A stretch of DNA of 64,000 bases. Source: Enterobacteriaceae endosymbiont of Donacia clavipes. GTDB lineage: Bacteria; Pseudomonadota; Gammaproteobacteria; Enterobacterales; Enterobacteriaceae. The stretch covers positions 284,734 through 348,733 of the forward strand of contig NZ_CP046208.1 of the NCBI RefSeq assembly GCF_012570365.1, in the 5' to 3' direction. Under the pieces are notes generated by a model. The model saw only the letters and a list, made by a program, of their open reading frames with translations, searched no databases and was not told where the DNA came from. Position numbers and translations under genes: made by a program. Below, in pieces: positions 52,712 to 64,000 of this stretch (position 1 is its first letter; each line of letters starts with the position of its first letter).

Positions 52712-53827
52712 ATGAATTCTCATGTTTTAGCCACAAAATGGCGTCCTCAATTATTTGATGATGTTATTGGTCAAGATTCTACAATACAAGCTATAAAAAA
52801 TAGTTTATCTACTAAAAAAATTCATCCTGCTTGGATATTATCAGGTAGTAGGGGTGTAGGAAAAACAACAATAGCAAGAATATTTGCAATGGGATTAAGT
52901 TGTATAAAAGGTATAACTAAAAATCCATGTGGTTTATGTGAAATTTGTATAGCTATAAAAAAAAATTCTTTTTTAGATTTGATTGAATTAGATTCTGCAT
53001 CTAAAACTAAAGTAGAAGATATTAGAGAAATATTAGAAATAATCTATTATCCTCCAGTTAAAGGAAGATATAAGATATATATTTTTGATGAATTTCATAT
53101 GTTATCAAAACACAGTTTTAATGCATTATTAAAAGTTTTAGAAGAACCTCCAGAATATATAAAATTTATATTTGCAACAACAGAATTACAAAAAATACCT
53201 ATCACGATTAAATCGAGATGTTTACAATTTAATTTAAAATTAATTAAAAAAAATTTAATTTTTAATCAGTTGAAAAAAATTTTAAATAAAGAAAATTTAC
53301 AATATGATATAGAAGCAATAAATATTATATCAAAAACAGCAAATGGAAGTATGCGTGATGCATTAAGTTTAACAAATCAATTAATATCTATGGGTTCATT
53401 AACAATTAATAATGTTTCTTTAATGTTGGGATTAATTGAAAAAAAATATTTATTTTTATTATTATATAATTTAAAAAATAAAAAAAATGATTTTATTTTA
53501 GATTTAATTTATAAGATATCTGTTTTTGATATTAATTGGGAAAATATAATAATAGAAATTATGATTTTAATACATGATATATTAAAAATTAAAATTTTAA
53601 AAAAAAATTCTCAATATTTTTTAAAAAATTCAAATTTTAATAATAACATAAAATTTTATAAAAAAATTTCTAAGAATTATTCTAAGCAAGAATTAAAATT
53701 TTTATATAAAATTTTTAGTGAAGGTAAAAAAAATTTATATCTTTCTCCAAGTCCTAAAATAGGATTTGAAATGATTATATTAGAAATAATAATTTATTTT
53801 AATGAAAACTATACAAATTTAAAATAA
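52712..53827 (+). CDS. dnaX: DNA polymerase III subunit DnaX, gamma-like short form
   Basis: ATPase of the clamp loader. Start chosen at the ATG at 52712 (MNSHVLATKWRPQLFDDVIGQ, aligned with E. coli MSYQVLARKWRPQTFADVVGQ); an in-frame ATG 21 bp upstream adds seven residues, and neither has a clear ribosome-binding site. The product has 371 residues. Walker A GSRGVGKT, zinc site with four Cys ending CGLCEIC, Walker B IFDEFHML and the arginine-finger SRC motif are intact. E. coli tau has 643 residues and gamma 431; this protein stops at the end of domain III, so the tau-specific domains binding DnaB and polymerase alpha are missing. ybaB and recR, which follow in E. coli, are gone. Confidence 0.96.
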   Translation: MNSHVLATKWRPQLFDDVIGQDSTIQAIKNSLSTKKIHPAWILSGSRGVGKTTIARIFAMGLSCIKGITKNPCGLCEICIAIKKNSFLDLIELDSASKTKVEDIREILEIIYYPPVKGRYKIYIFDEFHMLSKHSFNALLKVLEEPPEYIKFIFATTELQKIPITIKSRCLQFNLKLIKKNLIFNQLKKILNKENLQYDIEAINIISKTANGSMRDALSLTNQLISMGSLTINNVSLMLGLIEKKYLFLLLYNLKNKKNDFILDLIYKISVFDINWENIIIEIMILIHDILKIKILKKNSQYFLKNSNFNNNIKFYKKISKNYSKQELKFLYKIFSEGKKNLYLSPSPKIGFEMIILEIIIYFNENYTNLK

Positions 53828-53945
53828 TAAATAATGATAAATTAATATTAGAATTTAATTTTAAAATAATTAAAAATAATATTGAATTTTTATAAATAAA
53901 AATATATATGTTTTATATTTACATATAAATAAGAGAAAAATATTT

Positions 53946-55829
53946 ATGCAAAAAAAAGAAACTTTAAATTTTCAATCTGAAGTAAAACAATTATTACATT
54001 TAATGATACATTCTCTTTATTCAAATAAAGAAATATTCTTACGAGAATTAATATCTAACGCTTCTGATGCTATTGATAAATTAAAATTTAAAACTTTATC
54101 TCATCCTAATTTATATGAAAATGATTCAATATTAAAGGTGAAAATCTCTATAAATAAAGAAAAAAGATTAATTATTATTAGTGATAATGGAATTGGTATG
54201 ACTCGGAAAGAAGTCATTAATAATTTAGGTACAATAGCAAAATCTGGAACTAAAGATTTTATCAAATCTTTGAATTTATCTTTAGATAAAAAATCAGAAA
54301 AAACTTCACAATTAATAGGTCAATTTGGTGTTGGATTTTATTCCGCTTTTATAGTTTCTGATAAAGTTTCTGTTAGAACAAGAGCCGCTGGAATACCTAT
54401 TAACCAAGGAGTATTTTGGGAATCTACAGGAGAAGGTAATTATCAGGTTTCTAATATAAATAAAGAACTTAGAGGGACTGAAGTTATTTTACATATTCGT
54501 TCTAAAAATGATGAATTTTTAGATACATGGCGTATAAAAGGAATAATTAATAAATATTCAGAATATATTGCTTTACCTATAGAAATTAAAATGTATAATG
54601 AAAAAGAAAAAAAATATTTTTGGGAACAAATTAATAAAGCACAAGCTATTTGGTTACGTAATAAAATTAATATTAGTGATAAAGAATATAAAGAATTTTA
54701 TAAACAATTAACATATGATAGTACTGATCCAATTATTTGGAGTCATAATCATGTTGAAGGAAAACAAGAATATATTAGTTTATTATATATTCCTTCAAAC
54801 ATTCCATGGGATATACGTAATCGTGATTATAAAAATGGATTAAAATTATATGTACAAAGAGTATTTATTATGGAAGATGCAGATCAATTATTACCTAAAT
54901 ATTTAAGATTTATAAGAGGTTTAGTTGATTCTAATGATTTACCTTTAAATATTTCAAGAGAAATTTTACAAAAAAATAATATTATTCGTAATATGAAGTT
55001 AACATTAACAAAAAAAGTTCTCAATATGTTAACAAATCTTACAAAAATAAAAAATATATATAATAATTTTTGGAAAAAATTTGGTTTAATTTTTAAAGAA
55101 GGACCTGCTGAAGATATAAAAAATAAAGATATTATTATTAAATTATTACGTTTTTCATCAACATATAATGATAATGATGAACAAAATATATCTTTAGAAG
55201 AATATTCTCAAAGAATGATTAAAGGACAAAAAAAAATATATTTTTTAACATCAGATAATTATATTTCGGCAAAAAGTAGTCCACATTTAGAATTTTTTTA
55301 TAAAAAAGGTATTGAAGTATTATTGTTAACTGATCATATTGATGAATGGATGATGAGTTATGTAACAGAATTTGAAGGTAAAATTCTTCAATCAATTAGT
55401 AAAGAAGACGATTCATTAGATGAATTTATTAAAAATGATAATAATTCTGAGCAAAATAAAATAGAAAATGAATTTAAACCTTTTTTAAAAAAAATACAAA
55501 ATTTATTAGGTAATAAAATAAAAAAAGTAAAATTAACAAGTAGATTAATTAATACTCCTGCTATTGTTACTACAGATGTAAATGAAATGAGTACTCAAAT
55601 GGCAAAATTATTTACTGCTGCAGGACAAAAAGTTCCAGAAATAAAATATAATTTTGAATTAAATCCTAATCATATTTTAATAAAAAAAATTTTAACAATA
55701 AAAGATGAAAAATATTTTTCTGAATTTGTTAATTTATTATTAGAAGAAGCTATTTTAGCAGAAAAAGGTACTTTAGAAAATCCAAATAAATTTATTAACC
55801 GAGTAAATTCTTTTTTATCTAAAATATAA
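53946..55829 (+). CDS. htpG: Chaperone HtpG (Hsp90)
   Basis: ATP-dependent cytoplasmic chaperone. The product has 627 residues (E. coli 624). N-terminal ATPase with [32 protein letters not shown] and [13 protein letters not shown]; middle domain with [13 protein letters not shown]-terminal dimerisation domain [16 protein letters not shown]. All are intact. No sigma-32 type promoter was recognised by eye upstream. A terminator follows. Confidence 0.98.
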   Translation: MQKKETLNFQSEVKQLLHLMIHSLYSNKEIFLRELISNASDAIDKLKFKTLSHPNLYENDSILKVKISINKEKRLIIISDNGIGMTRKEVINNLGTIAKSGTKDFIKSLNLSLDKKSEKTSQLIGQFGVGFYSAFIVSDKVSVRTRAAGIPINQGVFWESTGEGNYQVSNINKELRGTEVILHIRSKNDEFLDTWRIKGIINKYSEYIALPIEIKMYNEKEKKYFWEQINKAQAIWLRNKINISDKEYKEFYKQLTYDSTDPIIWSHNHVEGKQEYISLLYIPSNIPWDIRNRDYKNGLKLYVQRVFIMEDADQLLPKYLRFIRGLVDSNDLPLNISREILQKNNIIRNMKLTLTKKVLNMLTNLTKIKNIYNNFWKKFGLIFKEGPAEDIKNKDIIIKLLRFSSTYNDNDEQNISLEEYSQRMIKGQKKIYFLTSDNYISAKSSPHLEFFYKKGIEVLLLTDHIDEWMMSYVTEFEGKILQSISKEDDSLDEFIKNDNNSEQNKIENEFKPFLKKIQNLLGNKIKKVKLTSRLINTPAIVTTDVNEMSTQMAKLFTAAGQKVPEIKYNFELNPNHILIKKILTIKDEKYFSEFVNLLLEEAILAEKGTLENPNKFINRVNSFLSKI

Positions 55830-55840
55830 AAATCTTTATA

Positions 55841-55883
55841 GGTAAGATAATTAAATTTTAAATTATCTTATCTTATTTTTTTT
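55841..55883 (+). terminator. Intrinsic terminator after htpG
   Basis: Stem GGTAAGATAATT / AATTATCTTATC (12 bp with one G-U) and an 8-base loop, followed directly by a T-rich tract (TTATTTTTTTT). It is 11 bp past the htpG stop, with textbook layout. The remaining bases up to aroK (to 56093) show no gene. Confidence 0.7.
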
Positions 55884-56093
55884 ATAAAATAAATTAAATT
55901 TTGATTTTAAATTTGTTTTATTTATTTTAATTGTATATATTTTAAGTTAAAATATTTATAGTTAGATTAAACTATCTTAAAATTTATTGAAGTAATAAAT
56001 CTTAAAAATATTTTATAAAAAAATATATATCTTATTTTTTTAATAAAAAAATAAGAATTTTATTCACAACTAAATTATTAATTTAATAAAAAA

Positions 56094-56627
56094 ATGGCAG
56101 AAAAAAGAAATATATTCTTAATAGGACCTATGGGTGCTGGAAAAAGTACAATTGGACGTCATCTTGCAAATTTATTAAAAATGGAATTTTTTGATTCAGA
56201 TCAAGAAATTGAACGTCGTACAGGAGCCGATATAAATTGGGTGTTTGATGTAGAAGGTGAAATAGGTTTTAGAAAACGTGAAAAAAAAATTATTAATGAA
56301 ATAACTCAAAAACAAGGAATTATATTAGCAACAGGTGGAGGATCTATTCAATCTAAAGAAACTAGAAAATTTTTATCTTCTAGAGGTATTGTAGTTTACC
56401 TTAAAACAACTATAGAAAAACAATTAAGTCGTACAAAAAGAGATAAAAAACGTCCTTTACTTAATATTACTAATAATCAAAATCAATCAGCTGAAGAAAT
56501 TTTAAATAATTTAGCTAAAAAAAGAAATCATTTGTATAATGAAATAGCTGATATTATCATTAAGACAGATGAACAAAGTGCAAAAATTGTAGCTAATCAA
56601 CTTATTAAATTATTGGAAAAAAATTAA
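56094..56627 (+). CDS. aroK: Shikimate kinase I
   Basis: Phosphorylates shikimate with ATP, fifth step of chorismate synthesis. The product has 177 residues (E. coli 173). Walker [10 protein letters not shown], shikimate-binding [20 protein letters not shown] and ATGGGSI, and lid [10 protein letters not shown] are unchanged. It is among the best conserved proteins in the window, which suggests strong selection. The leader before ATG (TTTAATAAAAAA) has no Shine-Dalgarno sequence, so it may use a leaderless or S1-assisted start. It starts an aroK-aroB-rpe-trpS string as in E. coli, with damX, dam and gph deleted. Confidence 0.98.
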   Translation: MAEKRNIFLIGPMGAGKSTIGRHLANLLKMEFFDSDQEIERRTGADINWVFDVEGEIGFRKREKKIINEITQKQGIILATGGGSIQSKETRKFLSSRGIVVYLKTTIEKQLSRTKRDKKRPLLNITNNQNQSAEEILNNLAKKRNHLYNEIADIIIKTDEQSAKIVANQLIKLLEKN

Positions 56628-56666
56628 TTTTATTAATATTATAAAAGTTAAAGGATAATATTATTT

Positions 56667-57764
56667 ATGGGAAAAACTATTTTAGTTACAACAAAAAAAC
56701 ACAATTATCCTATTATTATAGATTTTAATTTATTTGATACATCATTATCTTTTTCTTTTTTAAAAAGAGGTGATAATGTTATGATTGTAACCAATAAAAT
56801 AATTTTTTCTTTATATTTTAAAAAAATTTTTAATCAATTACATAATATTGGTGTTAAAATAAATTATGTTATTCTCCCAGATGGTGAAAAATATAAAACA
56901 TTAGTAACAGTAAATATTATTTATACAGCATTACTTAAAAATTTATATAGTAGAGATACTACTTTAATTGCTTTAGGTGGCGGTGTTATAGGTGATATAA
57001 CTGGATTTGCAGCATCAAGTTATCAAAGAGGAGTCAAATTTATACAAATACCTACAACTTTATTAGCACAAGTAGATTCTGCTGTAGGAGGGAAAACGGC
57101 AGTAAACCATGTATTAGGTAAAAATATGATAGGTAGTTTCTATCAACCTAATTGTGTAATAATTAATTTGAGTTGTTTATATACTTTATCCAAAAGAGAA
57201 TTTTCTGCTGGTATGGCTGAAGTTATAAAATATAGTATTATTTTTGATAAAAAATTTTTTTATTGGTTGGAAAATAATATTAATAATTTATTTAATTTAG
57301 ACAAAACATCTATACTTTATTGTATTAGTAAATGTTGTAATTTAAAAGCTAAAATTGTTTATGAAGATGAATATGAAAAAAATAAAAGAGCATTATTAAA
57401 TTTAGGACACACTTATGGGCATGCTATAGAGACACAATTAGGATATGGTAAATGGTTACATGGTGAAGCTATTTCAGTAGGCATTGTTCTTGCTGCATTA
57501 ACTTCAAAACAATTAAATTTACTTGATAATAAAGAAATAATAAAAATTATAAATTTATTAAAAAAATGTAATTTACCAATTAAAGGTCCAATAAATATGA
57601 ATGATAAACAATATATAAAATATATTTATAGAGATAAAAAAATAAATAAAAATAAAATTAATGTTATTCTTCCACTTCAAATTGGAAAAACAATTATATA
57701 TAAGAATCTTTCTGAAAAAATTATTTCTAATGCTATTAATGAAAACAAAAATTTAATTATTTAA
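56667..57764 (+). CDS. aroB: 3-dehydroquinate synthase
   Basis: NAD- and zinc-dependent cyclisation of DAHP to 3-dehydroquinate, second step of the shikimate pathway. The product has 365 residues (E. coli 362). NAD-binding GGGVIGDITGFAAS, PTTLLAQVDSAVGGKTAVNH, zinc ligands in AGMAEVIKYSI, LGHTYGHAIE and LHGEAISVG are all present. AAGGA precedes the ATG. It is 39 bp after aroK, so the pair is probably cotranscribed. Confidence 0.98.
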   Translation: MGKTILVTTKKHNYPIIIDFNLFDTSLSFSFLKRGDNVMIVTNKIIFSLYFKKIFNQLHNIGVKINYVILPDGEKYKTLVTVNIIYTALLKNLYSRDTTLIALGGGVIGDITGFAASSYQRGVKFIQIPTTLLAQVDSAVGGKTAVNHVLGKNMIGSFYQPNCVIINLSCLYTLSKREFSAGMAEVIKYSIIFDKKFFYWLENNINNLFNLDKTSILYCISKCCNLKAKIVYEDEYEKNKRALLNLGHTYGHAIETQLGYGKWLHGEAISVGIVLAALTSKQLNLLDNKEIIKIINLLKKCNLPIKGPINMNDKQYIKYIYRDKKINKNKINVILPLQIGKTIIYKNLSEKIISNAINENKNLII

Positions 57765-57805
57765 AATATTTATTTTATTATTAAATTTTATCATAAATTT
57801 TAAAA

Positions 57806-58471
57806 ATGAAAAAATTTTTAATTGCAGCTTCTATTTTATCAGCTAATTTTGCATTCTTAGGAAAAGAAATTTCTAATGTAATTAAAGCAGGAGCAGATAT
57901 TATTCATTTTGATGTTATGGATAATCATTATGTTCCTAATTTAACAATTGGTCCTTTAGTATTAAAATCTTTAAGAAATTATGGTATTAAATCAACAATT
58001 GATGTACATTTAATGGCAAATTCTGTAGATAATTTAATAATTGAATTTGCCACTGCGGGTGCAGATATTATTAGTTTTCATCCAGAAAATTCTAATCATA
58101 TTGATAGAAGTATTTCTTTAATAAAAGAATATGGTTGTAAAGCAGGATTAGCATTAAATCCGTCTACTTCTTTAAATTATTTAGATTATTTAATAAATAA
58201 GTTAGACATAATATTAATTATGTCAGTTAATCCTGGGTTTGAAGGACAAAAATTTATAAATTATATTTTTAATAAAATTAAGGAAGTTAAAAAAATTATT
58301 AATAAAAATCAAAAAAATATTTTATTAGAAGTTGATGGAGGAATAAATATAAATAACATAAACCAAATAGCTATTTCAGGAGCAGATATATTTGTAATAG
58401 GTTCTGCTATTTTTAAAAGTTTATTATCATATGATGAAACAATAAAAAATATAAAAAATTCTATTAAATAA
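57806..58471 (+). CDS. rpe: Ribulose-phosphate 3-epimerase
   Basis: Interconverts ribulose-5-phosphate and xylulose-5-phosphate in the pentose phosphate path, which can supply erythrose-4-phosphate for the shikimate pathway as well as ribose. The product has 221 residues (E. coli 225). Metal ligands in HFDVMDNHYVPN, DVHLMA and EVDGGIN; phosphate-binding GADIFVIGSAIF. It lies 41 bp after aroB; dam and damX are missing from between them. Confidence 0.97.
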   Translation: MKKFLIAASILSANFAFLGKEISNVIKAGADIIHFDVMDNHYVPNLTIGPLVLKSLRNYGIKSTIDVHLMANSVDNLIIEFATAGADIISFHPENSNHIDRSISLIKEYGCKAGLALNPSTSLNYLDYLINKLDIILIMSVNPGFEGQKFINYIFNKIKEVKKIINKNQKNILLEVDGGININNINQIAISGADIFVIGSAIFKSLLSYDETIKNIKNSIK

Positions 58472-58515
58472 AATTATTTTAAAAAATAGTAATTATTTTT
58501 CAAAGATAAAAAATT

Positions 58516-59514
58516 ATGAAAAAAAAAAAAATAGTATTTAGTGCAATTCAACCAACTGGATTATTAACTATTGGTAATTATATTGGAGCTTTAAGTCAAT
58601 GGGAGAAATTACAAAAAAAATATTTTTGTATTTACTGTATAGCTGATTTACATGCTTTAACTATATATCAAAAAAAATATATTTTAAATAAAAATATACT
58701 AGATACTTTATCAATATGTTTAGCATGTGGTATTAATCCAAAAAAAAATATTATTTTTATACAATCTCATGTTCCTCAACATTCTCAATTAAACTGGATT
58801 TTAAATTGTTTTACTAATTTTGGAAAACTAAATAGAATGAATCAATTTAAAGAAAAGAAAAATTTAAACCAAAATATAAATGTTGGTTTATTTAATTATC
58901 CAGTATTAATGGCTGCAGACATATTATTATATAAAACACATAAAGTACCTATAGGTAAGGATCAAATCCAACATATTGAATTAGTTAGAAATATTGCTTA
59001 TAAATTTAATAATATTTATGGAGATATATTTAATATTCCTGAAAAAAAAATAAATAATTATGGTTCATGTATTACATCGTTATTAAATCCTGTAAAAAAA
59101 ATGTCAAAATCTGATCCTAATAAAAATAATATTATCAGTTTATTTGATAATGATATTATTATTAGAAAAAAAATTAGTAATGCTGTTACTGATTCTGATT
59201 TTCCACCTAATATTGAATATAATTTATATAAAAAACCAGGTATTTCTAATTTAATTAGTATATTATCAAATATAACTGGAAATTCTATAAAACAAGTAGA
59301 ATTAAATTTTGTGAATAAAAATTATAATAATTTAAAAGAATCTGTAATATACAACTTATGTATATTTTTGAAAAATTTAAGAAAAAGATATTATTTTTAT
59401 AGAAGAGATGAAGTATATTTAAAAAATATAATGATTAATGGAGCAAAAAAAGCTAGAAAATATGCTAAAATAACATTAAAAAATGTATATGATGTTTTAG
59501 GTCTTAATTTTTAA
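58516..59514 (+). CDS. trpS: Tryptophanyl-tRNA synthetase
   Basis: Class I synthetase charging tRNA-Trp. The product has 332 residues (E. coli 334). The HIGH equivalent is PTGLLTIGNYIGAL near residue 13; KMSKSDPN is the KMSKS motif; PVLMAADILLYKTHKVPIGKDQ is conserved. Directly after the ATG is a run of 13 A (58519-58531, in frame) coding for four lysines, a likely slippage site. In E. coli gph lies between rpe and trpS; it is gone. It is convergent with crp, 36 bp away. Confidence 0.97.
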   Translation: MKKKKIVFSAIQPTGLLTIGNYIGALSQWEKLQKKYFCIYCIADLHALTIYQKKYILNKNILDTLSICLACGINPKKNIIFIQSHVPQHSQLNWILNCFTNFGKLNRMNQFKEKKNLNQNINVGLFNYPVLMAADILLYKTHKVPIGKDQIQHIELVRNIAYKFNNIYGDIFNIPEKKINNYGSCITSLLNPVKKMSKSDPNKNNIISLFDNDIIIRKKISNAVTDSDFPPNIEYNLYKKPGISNLISILSNITGNSIKQVELNFVNKNYNNLKESVIYNLCIFLKNLRKRYYFYRRDEVYLKNIMINGAKKARKYAKITLKNVYDVLGLNF

Positions 59515-59550
59515 CAAAAAAATTTTAAAAGATTTTTAATTATTAAATTT

Positions 59551-60180
59551 TTATCTAGTACCATATACTACTATAGTTTTTCCATGAGCATAAATTAAAT
59601 TACGATCTTTAAGAATTTTAAGTGTACGTCCGACTGTTTCTCTTGAACAACCAACTATTTTTCCTATTTCTTGACGAGTTATTTTTATTTGCATACCATC
59701 TGGATGAGTAATTGCTTCCGGAGACTTAGCTAAATTTAATAAAGTTTCGGATATTCTATCAGTAACATCTAAAAAAGCTAAATTACTTACTTTTTTACAA
59801 ATAGTTTGTAATTTATCAGCAAGTTGTAAAGAAATTTTCATGAGAATATTTTTGTTAATTTTAATTAAATTAAAAAAATTTTTATAAGAAATTTTTGCTA
59901 ATTCACATTCTGTTTTTAATTTTACCACTGTAATTTCTTTATAAATATTATAAAAAATACCTAATTCACCAATAAAATTTCCTGAACTTAAATAATTAAG
60001 TATAATTTCTTTACCATTTTTATTTTTAATAGAAATTACAATGATTCCCTTTAAAATATAATATAAATTTTCAGAAATATCTCCTTGTTTAATTAAAATT
60101 ATTTTAGAGGGGTATTTATTAATATGACAATAAGAAAGAAACCATTCTAAAGTAGAATCTTTTTGTAACTTAAAAATCAT
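59551..60180 (-). CDS. crp: CRP-family transcription regulator with altered cAMP pocket
   Basis: Orthologue of the E. coli cAMP receptor protein, 209 residues (E. coli 210), aligned without gaps from Asp8. The cyclic-nucleotide domain (about 10-110) and C helix lead to a winged helix (about 138-209). The DNA-binding part is nearly unchanged: [20 protein letters not shown], with the base-contacting Arg180, Glu181 and Arg185, and the wing [12 protein letters not shown]. The cAMP contacts are mostly lost. Glu72 remains (FIGELG), but Arg82 is Glu, Ser83 is Ile, Thr127 is Ile and Ser128 is Cys. Activation region 1 (ITHPDGMQ) is kept; in activation region 2 His19 stays while His21 and Lys101 are both Asn. 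I infer a DNA-binding protein that no longer responds normally to cAMP. Targets are unknown. Confidence 0.95.
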   Translation of the reverse strand: MIFKLQKDSTLEWFLSYCHINKYPSKIILIKQGDISENLYYILKGIIVISIKNKNGKEIILNYLSSGNFIGELGIFYNIYKEITVVKLKTECELAKISYKNFFNLIKINKNILMKISLQLADKLQTICKKVSNLAFLDVTDRISETLLNLAKSPEAITHPDGMQIKITRQEIGKIVGCSRETVGRTLKILKDRNLIYAHGKTIVVYGTR

Positions 60181-60273
60181 TGGTAATTATCCTTCTATTA
60201 TCTATGTATTATATAAATTTTATATTTAAAAAAAAATTTTTATTTTATTTAAATTTTTTTTTAAATATAAAAA

Positions 60274-60347
60274 TGCTGATACCCAGAATTGAACTGGGGA
60301 CCTCATTCATACCAAGAATGTGCTCTACCTTTCTAAGCTATATCAGC
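60274..60347 (-). tRNA. tRNA-Thr (anticodon GGU)
   Basis: Cloverleaf: acceptor GCTGATA/TATCAGC, anticodon stem CATTC/GAATG with loop TTGGTAT (anticodon GGT), T arm CCCAG/CTGGG. It is very close to E. coli thrT, last of the thrU-tyrU-glyT-thrT cluster. CCA is not encoded. In E. coli tufB follows; here crp does. Confidence 0.97.
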
Positions 60348-60380
60348 TAAAATATTATTAATTTATTTTTTAAAAAACTT

Positions 60381-60454
60381 TGGAGCAGGTAGCGGGGATC
60401 GAACCCGCATTTCCAGCTTGGAAGGCTGAAGTAATACCATTATACAATACCTGC
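60381..60454 (-). tRNA. tRNA-Gly (anticodon UCC)
   Basis: Cloverleaf: acceptor GCAGGTA/TACCTGC, anticodon stem CAGCC/GCTGG-type with loop TTCCAAG region (anticodon TCC), T arm GCGGG/CCCGC. It matches E. coli glyT, also third in this cluster. The 3' CCA is encoded. Confidence 0.97.
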
Positions 60455-60495
60455 TATATATATTATAAAATATTTTTTAAAATACTAAATTTTTT

Positions 60496-60578
60496 TGGTG
60501 GGAGAAGGATTTGAACCTACGAAGTCTTAAGACGACAGATTTACAGTCTGTTCCCGTTAACCACTTGGGTATCCCACC
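60496..60578 (-). tRNA. tRNA-Tyr (anticodon GUA)
   Basis: Class II tRNA: acceptor GGTGGGA/TCTCCCACC region, anticodon stem CAGAC.../...TCTG with loop TGTAAAT (anticodon GTA), and an extended variable arm CGTCTTAAGACTTCG. It corresponds to E. coli tyrU. CCA is not encoded. Confidence 0.97.
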
Positions 60579-60638
60579 ATTTATTTAATTAAAATTTTTT
60601 TTAAAAAATATTTTATTTATGTAACAAAAAGTTATTTT

Positions 60639-60711
<73 letters not shown>

Positions 60712-60779
60712 ATTTATTAAGAAATAAAAAATATTTTCCTTATAAAAATAAATAAATTTTTTATTTGATAAAAAAATTA

Positions 60780-60896
60780 TCCTGGTATTTACCTACTCTT
60801 ACATGAGGAAACCTCATACTACCATCGGCACTACAATGTTTCACTTCTGAGTTCGGAATGGATTCAGGTGGTACCATTGCGTTATTTATACCAGGA
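60780..60896 (-). rRNA. rrf: 5S ribosomal RNA
   Basis: About 117 nt on the minus strand. Terminal stem TCCTGGTA / TACCAGGA closes the molecule; internal CCATTCCGAACTCAGAAGTGAAAC and CGATGGTAGTATG are the conserved 5S loop B/C and E regions. It lies about 64 bp after the 23S 3' end and before the thrU-type tRNA. murB, birA and coaA, which separate rrfB from thrU in E. coli, are absent. Confidence 0.97.
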
Positions 60897-60959
60897 ATTT
60901 TTATTTATAAATATTATTAGAGTTAATTAATATTAAAACCTAAACGATTCTGGTGTTGT

Positions 60960-63898
<2,939 letters not shown>

Positions 63899-63984
63899 TT
63901 ACAACCCACAATCGTTTATAAAAAATTTAATATTAACTTATAAAATAATAAATTTTTAAATTTTTTAAAAGATAATTACCTAAT

Positions 63985-63996
63985 TTTTAAAGAACA
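63985..63996 (-). promoter_or_regulatory. boxA-like antitermination element in rRNA spacer
   Basis: Upstream of 23S the minus strand reads TGTTCTTTAAAA, like the E. coli spacer boxA TGCTCTTTAACA that loads NusB and S10 for rRNA antitermination. The spacer 63899-64000 shows no tRNA within the window; 16S rRNA would be expected further upstream, outside it. Confidence 0.5.
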
Positions 63997-64000
63997 ATAA

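Noticed and set aside
59515-60273. CRP-binding sites around crp
   Set aside because: No convincing TGTGA-N6-TCACA palindrome was found by eye near crp, aroK or pgi; AT-rich half-sites occur by chance.

Overview
This window is a stretch of a strongly reduced, extremely AT-rich gammaproteobacterial chromosome, almost certainly from an obligate insect endosymbiont related to Enterobacterales. Three things show this. Every gene is a recognisable Escherichia coli orthologue, and local gene order follows E. coli with the non-essential genes deleted. Proteins are enriched in Lys, Asn and Ile, with long poly(A) runs inside genes. There are no insertion sequences, phage genes, CRISPR arrays, toxin-antitoxin pairs or unassigned ORFs. 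No intergenic gap reaches 300 bp. I cannot name the genus. The mix of retained shikimate and cell-wall genes recalls Nardonella-like or Westeberhardia-like symbionts, but that is only an analogy.

Layout, left to right. (1) 1-4819, minus: the 5' part of rpsA, then aroA, serC and rodA. (2) 4852-12614, minus: mrdA (frameshifted at an 11-base poly(A) run), holA, leuS, ybeY, miaB and tRNAs Gln, Leu and Met. Then glnS (plus), fldA-ybfF (minus) and pgi (plus). (3) 17708-30811, minus: deaD, pnp, rpsO, truB, rbfA, infB, nusA, initiator tRNA-Met, tRNA-Leu, secG, ftsH, rlmE. This is the E. coli deaD-to-rlmE block without nlpI, rimP, glmM and folP. (4) 30966-49112, minus: rpoC, rpoB, rplL, rplJ, rplA, rplK, nusG, secE, tuf, fusA, rpsG, rpsL, tusB, tusC, tusD, fkpA. 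The E. coli rpoBC cluster and the str operon are joined here through a single tuf gene. (5) asd and ung (minus); rpsF, rpsR, rplI, the 4.5S RNA gene, dnaX, htpG, aroK, aroB, rpe and trpS (plus); crp (minus). (6) 60274-64000, minus: four tRNAs in the E. coli thrU-tyrU-glyT-thrT order, 5S rRNA, 23S rRNA and a spacer with a boxA-like element.

The genes serve mainly transcription (rpoB, rpoC, nusA, nusG), translation and tRNA maturation (ribosomal proteins, factors, synthetases, miaB, truB, tusBCD), protein export and quality control (secE, secG, ftsH, htpG, fkpA) and cell-wall elongation (rodA, mrdA, with asd feeding diaminopimelate). A metabolic core remains: shikimate steps aroB, aroK and aroA, plus serC, pgi and rpe.

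I found no wholly new multi-gene system. The most unusual signals are degenerations inside retained genes. The leucyl-tRNA synthetase has lost its editing active-site motifs. A CRP-like regulator keeps its DNA-binding helix but has lost most cAMP contacts. PBP2 is split at a poly(A) tract where transcriptional slippage could restore the frame. DnaX is reduced to a gamma-like core.
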